The notes beneath the pieces were generated by a model, which did not search any database, was not told where the DNA came from, and saw only the letters and a list, made by a program, of their open reading frames with translations. The position numbers and the translations under genes are program-made. From positions 104,749,760-104,813,759 of the forward strand of contig NC_080041.1 of NCBI RefSeq assembly GCF_012489685.1: a stretch of 64,000 nt of DNA, written 5' to 3'. Shown here in pieces: positions 22,105 to 34,900 of this stretch; position 1 is the stretch's first letter; each line of letters begins with the position of its first letter. Source of the stretch: Lotus japonicus. Lineage: Eukaryota; Streptophyta; Magnoliopsida; Fabales; Fabaceae.

Positions 22105-22625
22105 AAAAATAAAAAATTTGACATGTATAAATACTTGTATTAGATGGAACTGAAAACCCTAGTTGTGTTCCTTTTCTCTACTCTCAATCTCCTCCCACAA
22201 AACACATATCAAAGTCTCCCTTCATCGCAATTCTAGCACACCACCACCCCTTCAATGACATCGCAGTTCCACCACCACGCACACCTCCACATCGTCGTTG
22301 CAGTTCCACCATAAGGCCTCTACATCGGTTCGACCACCACACATGCCTCCACATGAGTGAATTATTGATTTGCATTTTGCTACATTGTTAAGTTGTGAAT
22401 AATATGTGATTGCAGTCTCATATGTATTGTTTACACCTATTTATTGCTATATATTTGAAGTTGTCTTAAAAAAAGTTGTGCAACCGATGAACAAAATCAA
22501 TCCAAACTGTTCATCATTGGTTTGGTTTCGGAATGTTTTTGCTAACCACCGAACTAATGAATTTTGATTGTATCAATTTCTGGTTTCACCCAAAACCGGT
22601 CCAAATCGAACTGCAAACACCCCTA
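21918..22625. mobile_element. Non-autonomous hAT-like element with TAGGGGTGTTCA end
   Basis: Ends TAGGGGTGTTCA and CAAACACCCCTA lie between GCCAACAC (21910-21917) and CCCAACAC (22626-22633), an 8-bp duplication with one mismatch. Subterminal ATCGGTTTT and AAAACCGAT-type repeats are inverted. The interior has an (AT)n run (22068-22102) and a pyrimidine-rich block. No transposase. Confidence 0.75.
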
Positions 22626-22700
22626 CCCAACACCAATAGGAACCAAACTCTTATACTCCACTCGCAATCTGAGAAAATGTGGTCCACAGTCTCCTCCATT

Positions 22701-23290
22701 CCCTCACGTGGGCACCATAACGGGCTACCAACTCCTCTATTCCAAAAGCCATACCCGAGCTGGAATTGCGTTCTTCAAAATCCACCAAACAAGGTAGTCC
22801 TCACGAGTAAAACCTTAAGCTTCCTCAAGGAGCTGAGTGCACTAGTGACGAACCTGGGGCATCTTCCCTTTTACTAAAAAATTACTATCATTATTTGTCG
22901 TCCAAACCCAAAACTCATCACCCAAATGCTCATATTAAATATTTACCTCATTGTTCATAATAAACATTATAAAGATGTTTTTTACTGTTGTAAATTCTGA
23001 ATTAGTCAAGTTCCAGAAGTACTATCGAAATATAACAAAATCATCTGAACACTGGTGTTTTTCTTCAAAAGTATAATATAAACAAGCTCTTACGAGCTTT
23101 TCAGAAATTAAATTTTAGAAAGCAATAAATTTCAAACTTAAAAGGAAAACAATTACTCAACTTTTGCAATTACTCAACTTTATTTTGTAATTATTATTCT
23201 TCCAATGACTTCTGCTGTCATGTTAATATTTTTTGTATTGAAAATGAAGAAAAAACAATTTGGTAGCCCGTTATGGTGCCCACGTGAGGG
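22701..23290. repeat. Perfect 31-bp inverted repeat pair
   Basis: The 31 bases at 22701-22731 (beginning CCCTCACGTGGGCACC) occur as an exact reverse complement at 23260-23290 (ending GGTGCCCACGTGAGGG), separated by 528 bp of unrelated AT-rich sequence. Sequence beyond the arms does not match. The arms could be fold-back ends or two copies of a gene fragment. Confidence 0.85.
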
Positions 23291-24377
23291 AGCCCAACAT
23301 CCAATGTCAACTTAACAACATAGCCCTTTAACTGATGCGCGTTAACTAAGGACCCTACAGAGGATAGATGGGAGAGCTTGAAGGAATTTGTTGGACCTAG
23401 AAGTTTAAAGGCAAAGAAGGCTAGAGGTTTACTACATTCATACATGGCCTTTTTGTCTATTCTACCAATGATTCAGCATGAAAGGACATGATACACAACT
23501 AAAAATTATCTAAAACATGAGAGCTATGGCAATGCAATCAGAATGTATAATTAAGTACAAAGCATGCACACCATTAGTTTATCTTTTCTTCATTATCTTA
23601 CTAGGTGTAAGTGCATTAAGAGTGTCAACCAACCATTATTCAAACAAATGTAACACCAGAATCAAAAATCATGTTTGCTTAACTTTGTTTTTCAAATGTT
23701 TTACTATTTAGTATAGAAAATAATTTTAGAACTTTTCTTCATAACCGGACATGACTTTATTGGGAAAAAGTAGAAGATTTAAAAATGATTTTATTGGGAA
23801 AAAGTAGTAAGAGTGTTAAAAATGACTTAAGCACCTTTTGTCAGTTGATGCTTTTTTTTATATAAACAAAATTGTAATGAAAATATACATTTTTAAGCTT
23901 TACTAAAAAAATACCATAAATGGCTGGTTATCCACATGGGCCTAGAGCAAAGCTCACACACAGCTCACATCTTATGTGGAGGCATCTTTATAAATAGCAC
24001 TTGACTAAATAAAGTCTCAAAATAGTTGCAAAAATCAACCAAACCTCAGGCTGGAAATTACAACCTTCTCTACCAAATATTACTTTCCATAAAACCAACA
24101 TCTTATCAGAATATATATAGCATAAATATATCATACAACTAAAGATGGATAGGAAACACCCTTGCAAAATTAAAGAAAATAACATGGAATCACAAGAAGA
24201 AACTACCTTTCATGCTAAAGATCATAGTGTTGATAAACAGAAGTTCAGCCTCTAAAGGAGTTCACAACATCAAAAGGTCCTATAAAGCATGGGCTGCCAG
24301 CAAAATTGCCAATTCATGCTGGATAGAAGGTAAAATATTGATTCTTACTTTTAGTGAAAGTCGCAGATGTGTTCAAA
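23291..24377. other. AT-rich intergenic stretch and BRX1 3' untranslated region
   Basis: No supported gene. The part from about 24200 is likely the BRX1 3' UTR. Confidence 0.45.
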
Positions 24378-27300
24378 TTAATCTTTCCACATATCTGCAA
24401 ACTCATCAGGCTCCAGAGGATTAGCCATCTCGTGCATTTTCCGCCTTGTCTTTGCTTTGACCTTCTTTGCAAACTTTCCAGCCTTCTTCCTCTTCTCCAA
24501 AGCTCGAATCTACAAGAACCGGCATAAGTTGATAACCACAGCCAATGATGACAGTTATTTTCAGTAGAACACTATAGACACTAGACATGTGCATGGAGAA
24601 CATTGTGGTCAGTACCTGATTTGGAGACACGTAGAATGGATTCTCGTATAAAGTTGGGCCTCCAAAACTGCCTCCAAATATTTTAATTGGGTTCAAGCAG
24701 AACCGCGGACCAACCTAATCAAGTAGTTTACAGACACAAGTTAGAGAAATTTTAGAAGTTGACAAATCAAAATATAAATCAATTAGAAAACTTTCATACC
24801 TCAACCAATGTCATTTTATCAAGGCCTCCTCGAGGTAATTTGTCTGACTCATTATGAGGAACAGAGATCTGCATGGGAATAAGAGTGTGGTTTAACATGT
24901 AATGTTTCTCAGTAAGCACTAGTAACAACACGAAGCAGAGAATGATCAAACAGCATGCAAATAATCAAATGTATGAACCGCCAGTGCATTAGAGCAGGTA
25001 GTGTCATGGTGTTCAGGACATGTATATCTCACTATATAACAGTAAGTACTTGATCTCACCCATTGCCAGTGTTAGGAGTTTTACACTATATAAGGTTTTT
25101 CCTGCAATAGTGCAATCTTAAAAATGGGATGGAGTTTTTGATCCATTGTTAGTTTAAAAGGCTTAACATAAGAGACTTCTCAGCCATCATTCTCTAGGTC
25201 TTCAAAGCTGTGTGCTAAAGCTTATTAAATTTTTCATATGCTTAAGTATATTTGTTAGGGAATCTATGGCTAACCCTCCAAATTGGAAAATATAGAACAA
25301 CTTCCCTTCTGTCAATAAGCTAAAGCTACCCAAAACAATCAACATATTACATAATTATAATCAATACGGGTACAATTTGTGTTCTAGAATTAGGTTGGAA
25401 TGGTTATCCAGAACAAAAGAGCAGCAGTCTTTAAACTCTTAAAGAGGGAAGTGCCCAAGGAAGGGTTGGGCGGTTCTAATAATGCAAATTTGAAAAAGGT
25501 GCATAGGCCAATAATTTAGATCTTGTGCAACTAAAAACACGAACCTGGTAATTCCGGAACCATATATGGTCATCAACTATTGAGAAAACAAAAACGTGAT
25601 CATGGAAAGGCTTAGACTTTCTATGGTCCTTTGGTGTTTCAAATATCTGAATGAAAGAAAGTGCATGTCAGCAATAATCAAAATTATGTATAGCTTTATT
25701 AATTAATCACGCAGAAACACAAATACACACTCACACAACCCACTGGCCATGCTCAACACAGTACTCAGGCACAAATATCAAAATCAGAGAAAATTCTAGA
25801 TAGGAATAATAAGGGTGTGGTCCAAAACACGCTCAATTTAAACTAAGCAAGATGTGCATACATTAATAGAATTTTTCTGGTCAATGATAATAAATCAAGA
25901 TTATACCTTTAAGCAGATATATGAGAACTGTAGGTCTGTAGGATAAGATTACAAATAAAGTGATCATAAAAACAACTCTCTCATACTGCAATGTCAAGAA
26001 GAATTATGGAACAAACCTTTTACTCTTGAATCTCAAACAATTCTCATTTACAATAGAAATTTATACGGCACCCACAAAGCATTATAGAACTAGCCTTTAC
26101 TCTTAGATCTAAAATGGTACATATAAATACAAGAGTAATCAACATGTCGATAGAAATTTCCTAATCTTGCTTTCAGATCAAACTAATTAGACAAGAAAGA
26201 AACACTGCTCATATGGAAGGAGAAAAGCAATTACCTGTAACAACATCTCCTTCAACAGTTTCCAATGTGCATCTTTTTCAAAATTTGTTGAAAACGTCAA
26301 AAGTGGGCGGGAAGCTTTTAGATGATTTCCAGTTAGCTTCAATTCCTCCATTGTGTGAACTGGAAAGCAGTGGGGGTAAAGAGAGATCAGTAAACTGGCC
26401 TCAATAAAAAGTTCAACAGGGAGAAAAGGGGGGAGAGAGAAAGAAACAATCATATAATTAAACAAGCATGAAGAACAAAGAATACAGAGCCCAGAACATT
26501 ACATTATCATAACAAGCAAAATCATTAAAAGTAACCTTGTAATAATAATCAGATGAGAATATTACCAGCACTAACTAAAAACTTTACGGACGGACCATTA
26601 GGGCACTTTGACATCCAGAGAAAAAGATCTTTAGCCTTCCTGCACTGAAATTCATATATAGAAAAAGGGAGGAGAAGACAATTATCAGAATGACATAAGT
26701 TGAAAAGACTTAAAAGACTCGAGCAAATGTATAGAGGATTGCAAACTCAAGAGTTTGAGTGAAAAATATCCCCTCAATTGGATAGTTCAAATTAAATTAA
26801 CTACATGTTTTTGAAAAAAAGAGAGGATACAGGCATGACATGCTTTAGAAATTAATATGGACAAAACATAAATCCATAAAATATATAAAAAAAATGCTTA
26901 ACCCAATCAGAAAAGGAAGAGATCATATGGATTTGAAAGGAACCAACAATAACATATCAATTTGTGCAGAAAAGCTAATAACACAAAGATAAAATATAAA
27001 ACAAAATCAGATGATTAAAGAATTCTTACACCATAAACAGGCAGAAAAGCTAATAGCACAAACATAACAAATAGATGGCAGTGGAAAAACCTAGTAACAT
27101 ATAAAAAGAATACCTCGAAAAATAGACAAGAGGAACAGTTTTTGAGCTCAACAAGCTCGTTCAGGGTGGCCCCTTTAGTTTCCTTGGATTCAACCTTGTT
27201 ATCCTTCTTGCAATGAGGTAGAAGTGAGACCACATTCAACATCAGATGCCGATACCTGTAAACTCATGAGAAACACACCACCCTATCAACACCATATCCA

Positions 27301-27664
27301 AAAACAAACCCACAACACAAAGTAAAAGTTTCATTGAGCTTAATTTAACAACACAAACACACCATCATAACTTTTCTGAACATAAAACTAACCAATCCAA
27401 AATCCAAACCCTGTAACTACAATAAGATATATAGGTTTGTGATTTATACCTGTAAATAATGCGCCTAGAGCAAGTGACCAACACTTTCTCTTTATTCCTA
27501 AACACAGGTGAATGACCATTCTCGTTAACCTCATCATCTTGATTGACAACATTCTTATCCTTCCATCCCAAAAGGGTTCTAGCTGGTCTCTCTGGAGCAA
27601 CATCATCCTTTTTGGGCGGTACCACAGCTTGAGCAGCTTCACTGCGCTTTCTCTTCTTGGCCAT
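24378..27664 (-). CDS. BRX1: BRX1 homologue, ribosome biogenesis protein (Brix domain)
   Basis: Eight coding exons join with GT-AG borders into 320 aa: 27664-27450, 27255-27114, 26644-26566, 26359-26235, 25646-25545, 24868-24800, 24714-24616 and 24509-24378 (TAA 24378-24380). Phases agree at every junction. The product starts MAKKRKRSEAAQ with a basic nuclear-type N-terminus. It then has the Brix domain (about 61-250: VLVTCSRRI, CSSCLFFECRK, GPSVKFLV, SRPLLTFS, DHVFVFSIVDDHIWFRNYQI, VEVGPRFCLNPIKIF) and a Lys-rich tail (GKFAKKVKAKTRRK) ending NPLEPDEFADMWKD. Brix proteins are RNA-binding assembly factors of the large ribosomal subunit, acting in the nucleolus. Length and conservation are normal, so it is probably functional. 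A 5' UTR intron (about 27679-27872) is possible. Confidence 0.97.
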
Positions 27665-27672
27665 GTTTAGCT

Positions 27673-27960
27673 TAAAACCTGCAATACCCATCAACCAAAA
27701 TCACAAAAAGAATATATTTTTGGCACTAACATACTTGGTCTCTTCAACTCACAGAACAATCACACTGTCCTCACAAACGCACACAGAGTGCGCCAAAGGT
27801 GGCAGAAGAACAGTACAAGCATGCAGAAGAACAAAGAAAGGAAAGAAGAGAGGAAGGAGAGAAGAAGGGTACCTGGGTTTACGCAAAGGAAGGAGATGAA
27901 GGAGGAGAGGTTTCGCCGGCGGTGGCGGCGTTGGGTTTGCGATGAATGAGGGTTTTGTGA
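27673..27960 (-). promoter_or_regulatory. BRX1 leader with probable 5' UTR intron and telo-box-like motif
   Basis: Minus strand: a donor CCCAG/GTACCC at 27873/27872 and an acceptor TTGCAG ending at 27679 bracket a candidate leader intron 14 nt before the ATG. AAACCCT (27949-27955) is telo-box-like, a motif common in leaders of plant ribosome-related genes. Confidence 0.5.
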
Positions 27961-27998
27961 TTTTTGAAGGAGAAGGAGAATGTAAGGTGAAATTGGAT

Positions 27999-28038
27999 CT
28001 TATATATGGGCTAGTTTAGGCCCAAGTAAATTGGGCTG
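27999..28038 (-). promoter_or_regulatory. BRX1 core promoter: TATA and three site II motifs
   Basis: CATATATAAGATC (about 27996-28008, minus strand) is a TATA box. TGGGCT or TGGGCC motifs in either orientation occur at 28007-28012, 28019-28024 and 28032-28037. Clustered site II elements plus a telo-box are typical for plant genes co-regulated with ribosomal proteins. Confidence 0.6.
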
Positions 28039-28039
28039 T

Positions 28040-31000
28040 GCTGAGAGAAGAAAAAAAATATGGTTTTCATTGATATGAGCTTAAAATAGTTGTGGATCTA
28101 TTGACAAACACAAACATAGTAAGGCAGTTTTTATTTTACCAAAAAATAATAATTAGTAAGGTGTTTTTTTTAGTGTCAAAGATATGTAAGATTGAGGCAT
28201 AAGCTAAGTCAAACGGTACTTACAAATTAATAGTATCAAGCCTTAGAGAGAGCACTTGCAGCCTATCACCACTGACAAGCTATAGCATTCTCTGATGCAA
28301 TTGAAATGTTGTCGACCCAAACTCAAACAGGAACAAGAAATCTAACATAACCATGACTAGAAAACAAGCTTTATCTACATTAAGTTCTTGATCTTCCAAT
28401 CTTAAAAAGAAAAATGATTTTTATACTTTTTTTGTCGTTTCTTCTAATTTCCAAGCCTAGCCAGCTCTGCCGAAACTGCAAAAGTTCATCTGCGACAAAA
28501 CCATCATCAACAATGGTGTGCACATGATGCACCATCAAAACACGAACTTATAAGAAAGAAGGGAAGTCATGTTGGAGTAAGAAGGAGTGCACAACAGCAC
28601 AAGACCGAGGAGAATGGGGGTGGTCGATGGCAGTTTCGGGTGGGGGATGACGATCACAGATGGTGGTGTGGAGGCCGAAGGTCGATCTGCAAGTTGGCTT
28701 ATAACTGGTGGCATGGTTGATGACGGCAAGATGCAGTGGTGGCCGCAGATCTAGTTATGAGAGAAGAAAAGAGAAAACGGTGGATGATGGAGGCTAAACG
28801 ACAAAGGGAGGATGGTTGTGCTGGTGGCCAAAAGAAAGGAGAAAGTAAAAACAATCAAACTTATTTGGGTAATAAACCACCTAATGTGGAAGAAACTAAC
28901 TTGATGTGGACGAAGCACATAAAGAAGTAGGAGGATGACCTTCCTAGTGGAGAAGGAGAACCCCCTAGAGGGTGATAGCACAACCTGTTTTGTGAAACCC
29001 TAGTAAAGGCATCCTTAAGTTTGTTGCTTATGTTCTTTAGTTTATAGCTCTATAGTAAGGGAACTATTGTATTCCTTGTTTAATTGATGACTCTTGGATG
29101 GAGGTTTTGTATTTTTTTTTAGTATTTAAGTTTTGTTTAACAACTTGAATGAGATTTTTTTAATGGTACTTAGATTAATGCTAAAACGGTTGTCCGGTGA
29201 CACTAATTACATTAGTGAGACTAATATTCAAAGAGTGAAAAAATTCAATCAGATAAAAAATTTAGAGCAAAGCATACATGCACACTCATACTAACACAAG
29301 TAGCTAATATATTAGCAACCAATCAAAGCCTCTAAATTCCCAGGCTCAACACTGAATCAAGCTAATTATAACTATTTGAGAAAAACTTCAATCCTTTTTA
29401 ACTAGAATCTCCATCTATATCACCTCATATGGATATGCCAGAGTTGCAATTTGCTTAGCCTTCATGGAAGCTTAGGTTAAGGCTTCAGCAACACCGAGAG
29501 GAACCAAGCTCAACACAGAGACCATGAAAACAAGGCAACTTCATAACATAGCCACCAACAAATAGAAAGAATAGAGAGAAAGGATGGAGATGGCAGTGGC
29601 GAAGAAGGTTGTGGCCAAGCCGAAGGCGACATCACCTTGTGGAGTGGAGGAAACCAATGGTGGCTACAAAAAGGGTGGAACCAGACTAAAAGGGGAATAT
29701 AAGCTCACTTATTGGGTAGCAAATCCACCAAATATAGAAGAGAACCTATTTATTGTGAGAGAAATACCTACCTAAAAGAAGGAGAAACCTCCACGAAGGA
29801 GGGGAACCCCAAAAGGGGGTGCATGTCGATTCTCTCTCTTGTTTTCCAACCCTGGAAAAGAAAACTGTAAAAGATGATAACATTTTTTGTTTTAATTTGC
29901 TCCTCTTATTGCATAGTAGTATGCCTCTAGACGACCGTTTGGATTCTAATCTAAGTAGCTAGAACAAAAAAAAAGAATTAGTGGAGTCATAATAAAAGCC
30001 TTGTGAGCGTCATTTTCCCTCCCTTCGATAGGGAATCTTCCCCTTCCTCATGGGAGGTTTTCTACCCACTTTAGGTGTGTTATCTTCTTTTTTTGGTGAA
30101 AGTTTTCTTTCATCTTTGAAGTAGGATTTTCTTCTTTTTATCTTTCATCTCCTATTTCTTTCAACTCTAGTCACCCCAATCTACCTCTCTCTCATCTCTG
30201 ATGAATTTTCTTTTAATTTCTTTTCTTCAATCTTTGTAAACTCTCCCACTTCTCTTTTCCTTAACCTCTCCATCAGACTTAATTTGACTCCAATCTACCA
30301 CTACAAAGCATTGGTTTGGTGTAGAGGTATTTTAGGTGGGTCAACATGCAAATCATATTGTTTTAGAAGGGTCAACCTGCCACATTTTGAGTGTAATTAC
30401 TCATCATTTATATATTTTTTATTTTATTTTTGACATGCCAACCTACAAATATGTTGTAAAATAGGGTGGGGCGCCTTACCCAACTCACTTCTCAAATTTG
30501 GGGTGGGACGAGTTGGGTCATTTTACACGAGTTGTTGATGGGACATGCTTGATTCACACGTTTTGCCACCCCAACCAATATTGCATTCCCATAGAATTTC
30601 CTCAAAAGCTATAAGAAAAAAGTTTTAATTGGTACATACTCATTGTGTCACAACACCATATTAGCCTATCTTTTTTACACAAGTATAGCTTCATCACTTT
30701 TATTTTACTTAAAACTTTTAAATTTTTATTTTGTACTGAAAAGTTCACAAATTGAAAAACTTAATCATCATATACACTTCTTTCCTTAATCTCTCTAATC
30801 AAAATATTAAATTTTAATTAAAAATAAAAAAAATCCCAAGATTTTATCCTATTTAAACCATAGTCTCATATCTTATCAAATCCTTAAAAATGTTTTTGAA
30901 TCATAAACCCATAATATTGACAAAAGAACTATATTCGCTTAATATTTAATTATAATGAACTTAATTATCTCGGAAAAACAAAGTGAAACTAGTCCAAACT

Positions 31001-31370
31001 AGGATCGAAGGACCAAAGTGCAGTTAAGTTGAATCTATTTGAATCAGTAAGATGCCATAAATGACTTTACTTTAGGGCTTACCTTGAAATATATTAATTA
31101 TTGGATTATAAGAGATTTTGAGCTTATTTTATTTTATAGTATAAGCGCTTAAGAAAATGTTTAGAATAACTTATGCAAATAGTTTATGACCAACCTATTA
31201 GCTTATGCGATAAACGCTTATATTGCTTAAATAAGTTGTTTTTCCAAACACCCCTAACTACGTTGCTTGGTTTTAAAAGTAAAACAAACCCGGCCTGGAT
31301 GCTTGTATGTCATGGAAGGAAATTTTATTTCTAAGAAAAAAAATTGTTTGGGGAATCAATTTTGTGAGTG
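28040..31370. other. Intergenic region with diverged related segments
   Basis: No supported gene. Two segments (about 28730-28980 and 29580-29830) are diverged copies: each has a G/A-rich start, then ACTTATT-GGGTA, CCACC-AAT-T-GAAGA and a GGAGAA-CC end with GGGTG. A remnant with GTGGGTCAAC and ACGAGTTGGGTC (30330-30540) resembles hAT-like subterminal sequence. About 31090-31255 is an AAGCGCTTA-rich MITE remnant like that at 37215-37460. Confidence 0.4.
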
Positions 31371-31949
31371 CATGTACTTGTCTGAAGCTCATCTCATCTG
31401 AAAGCCAGTGAACTTTGAGCCACAACCTCCACGAGTTCTTCTACATTATCACATGCCTTCAATAAAAGTGGAAAAGTGCAGCTACTTTAGGACCACTATG
31501 TGACTTGAGTAAAATTATTTGATGTAAGAAACTTAAAAAGACAACTTCACTAAGATATAGCACAAGCTTATATTTCTCTGGTAATTGTTTAATTACAATA
31601 TTGGCAGAGACATTATCTTTGCAAACATCTCACAAACTTCTGTTCACCCTTGATGAGTTCTTTTTTAAATCGATGAGGATTTTGATGTTAAAATAAAAAT
31701 TTCTATGTGTTTGACTTCATAACGAAGAAGATTTGCACAATTTTCAACATGAAAAGCATGCTCAAAGTCACAAGGCAAGAGCATAATTTACATTTTCTGA
31801 AGGAAAAAGAGATATGTCTGTTATTGATGAGTTCATTGCTGATGTCTGGATTTATCAGAAGATGAGTGAACTTTTATGCAACTTCTAATATACAGAGTTC
31901 AACAAGTTAAGAATGTTCCACTCACCGTTTTTACTTTATCTTTGTATTG

Positions 31950-34900
31950 CAGTCATGAAATGTGGCAAAGAATGTGGACTACTATCACTAGTTACGTGTA
32001 TCAATAGCAATCCAGATTTTGATTATTCCAAATTCCAATATTTATGATCAACCAATGACAACCTGAAAAAAAATTGAGAAGCATCAGCTTGATTCAGCAT
32101 ATCTGATAGCAAGATCATATGGTCATGAATGTCTCTCCCATTGATTCATTTAGATACCACTATTCTTTCTTTTTTTACCTTTTGTCCTATATTCACTTCC
32201 ACGATGGCAAAAAGTGCAAGAGAACTTTTCTATAGCACTCCAAGTCAACAATATGAAATTCCACTTTGGAAGGGGACAAAACATTACATTCTCACTATGT
32301 GGTGGAGAGTAAATTTGATTCCTCTATAGCTCACATCATATTGAGCCATGGTTTAATTTCAACCGTAAAAGTTTTCTTAATTTGTTTCTTTAATTTCTTC
32401 TCCTTTGTCCCAATCCAATAATCTATCATAATTTTTTTATACATGTATCTCTAACTTATAGTTTATAGGAGGGAGTTGATATTATCTATGCAAACATTTC
32501 ATAAACTCCTATGCACCCTTGATGAGTTTATTGTCATATCAAGGTGGAGTTTGTAAAAATAAGGGTTTTGTTTTATTTCTGTTTTGGTTTTATGTTTCTA
32601 AAAATAGTTTTTAGAAACAATTTTTTAAAATAAAAAAAAAACCTGTTTGAATGAAATATTTTAAGGTATTAAAAAAATTTAGAACTAAAAAAAACATGTT
32701 AGTTTGCCCTTTGTGTCAAGGGTTGAGCATCGGCTAAATCAACACTAACTTTCAGCGTCGACCACTTGGCCGACATTACATGTTAGCTTCAACCCTCTCA
32801 ATGTTAGCCTTGACACCGACATTAAATTGACTGTCAGTTTTCAAATTGTTAACGTTGGCTTTCGGTCGATGATAATAAACGGTTTTCCTGTTGTGACCTT
32901 CACTAAAAAATTAAGTGCATGCCTGACAAAAAAATTCTATAATTGATTCCAAAGTCAAAATCAATTATAGAGAATTAATTGTGATGAAAAAGAAGTTTAT
33001 CTAAACATTTCGTAAGCCTTTAGCTTCTAAATAGAAGTGATTCTACAGCATTTTACAGTGGAACCAAACATACTATTTATTGACTTCATGTCTTGATTGA
33101 TCAGATAACGAGTATACTTTGGCTTAATGGTAGCAATACTACCGCTTCTTTTGGAGCTATTGTTTGCAACTTCTAAGAATATTCCACTTACCCTTTTTTA
33201 CTTTGGTATCTTTGCTTTGCAATCATGAAATGTGGCAAAGAATGTGGCCTGCTATCGCTAGTTACTTGCAGCCATAGCAATGCAGATTTTGATTATTCCA
33301 ATATTTATGAACCAATGACAGCCTGAAAAAAAGTTGAGAAGCATCAACTTTGATTCAGCATATCTGATCACCATCCTTCTGACACAATGGGTATATAGCA
33401 AGCTCACTGTTATGGATGGCTCTTCCATTCATTTAAATATTACTATTTTTCTTCTTTTACTTTTTGTCAAATATTCACTTCCACGATGGCAAAAAGTGCA
33501 AGAGAACTTTTCAATGGCACCCCAAATTGGCAATATGAAATACCACTTTGGAAGGGGAGAAGACAAAACATAACATAACATTCACACTATGTGGTGGAAG
33601 GCTATATTGATTCCTCTATAGCTCTCTCATCACATTGAAAGTAGGTCTTATATTACAGATGTCTTGTAATTCATTTCAAATAGTACAAATTAAAGCATCT
33701 GCATGATAATCCTTCAATCAACTAAGTAGAGGATCAAACTCAGGGATGGAACCAGAAAAAAAATAGTAAGGGGCAACTAAAATATAACACACATCAACAA
33801 AATTTAACAATAACTAATTGAAATAGGTAATATAAAAAAGCAATGTATTTTAGGGAAAATATTATCAGACAAATGGGTTTTATCAACACACTAGCAGGGG
33901 TTTCTAACTGACGCCATTGTTTGCTGTTGTTTTGACCGCCGCTAAACAGTGTATGGATTGAATGTCCGCTAAAAACCTTATGTACACGTATGGTCACTCT
34001 TATTTTGTGTATATTTACTATGAAGTTTGACAGTTAATTTGCACATAATTCAAGATATTTTTACTCATAAACTAAGTGCATGTTAGGAAATTTCTTCTAC
34101 AATTGACTATGAAGCCAAATCAATTCTAGGGACAAATTGCTGAGTGCCAAAAATTGATTCTGATGAAAATAGAAGGCGATTCATACATGTTAAGACTCAT
34201 AGCTTCTAGCAGAAGTGACTCTAAAACCATGGAACCAAATATACTATGTAGTGGTTTCATTGCTGATGTCTTGATTTATCAGATGATGAGTATACTGCAT
34301 TAATAATAGTAACCGTACCACTTGCTATGGATCTATTTCATGCAACTTCTAAGAATATTCCACTTACCCTTTTTACTTTGGTATCTTTGCTTTGCAGTCA
34401 TGAAATGTGGCAGAGAATGTGGCCTGCTATCAGAAGTTACTTGCAGCAATAGCAATCCAGATTTTGATTATTCCAATATTTATGGACCAATGGCAACCTG
34501 AAAAAAAGTTTGAAGCATCAACTTGATTCAGCATATCTGATCACCAATCCTTCTCATACAATGGATTTATAGCAAGCTCGTGGTAATGGATGGGTCTCCC
34601 ATTGATTGATTTAAATATTACTATTTTTCTTCTTTTATTTTTTGTCAAATATTCACTTCCACGAAGGCAAAAAGAGCATGAGAAATTTTCTATAGCAAAA
34701 ATAGTAAGGGGTAAAAATTGAACATTAAGAAAAATCAACAATGAGTAATTGAAAGAGTAATATGACTGTTCAAAAAAAGAAAGAGTAATATGAAAAAGCT
34801 ATGTATTTTAGTGTATATTTACTATTTAGTTTCATGATTTGCACATAATTCAAGACACTTGAACTCTCTAGAGTTAATTTTGAACTCAAAATTAATTGCT

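Noticed and set aside
24421..24696. 91-aa minus-strand frame read as one exon
   Set aside because: It runs through an intron; the true BRX1 exons are 24714-24616 and 24509-24378.
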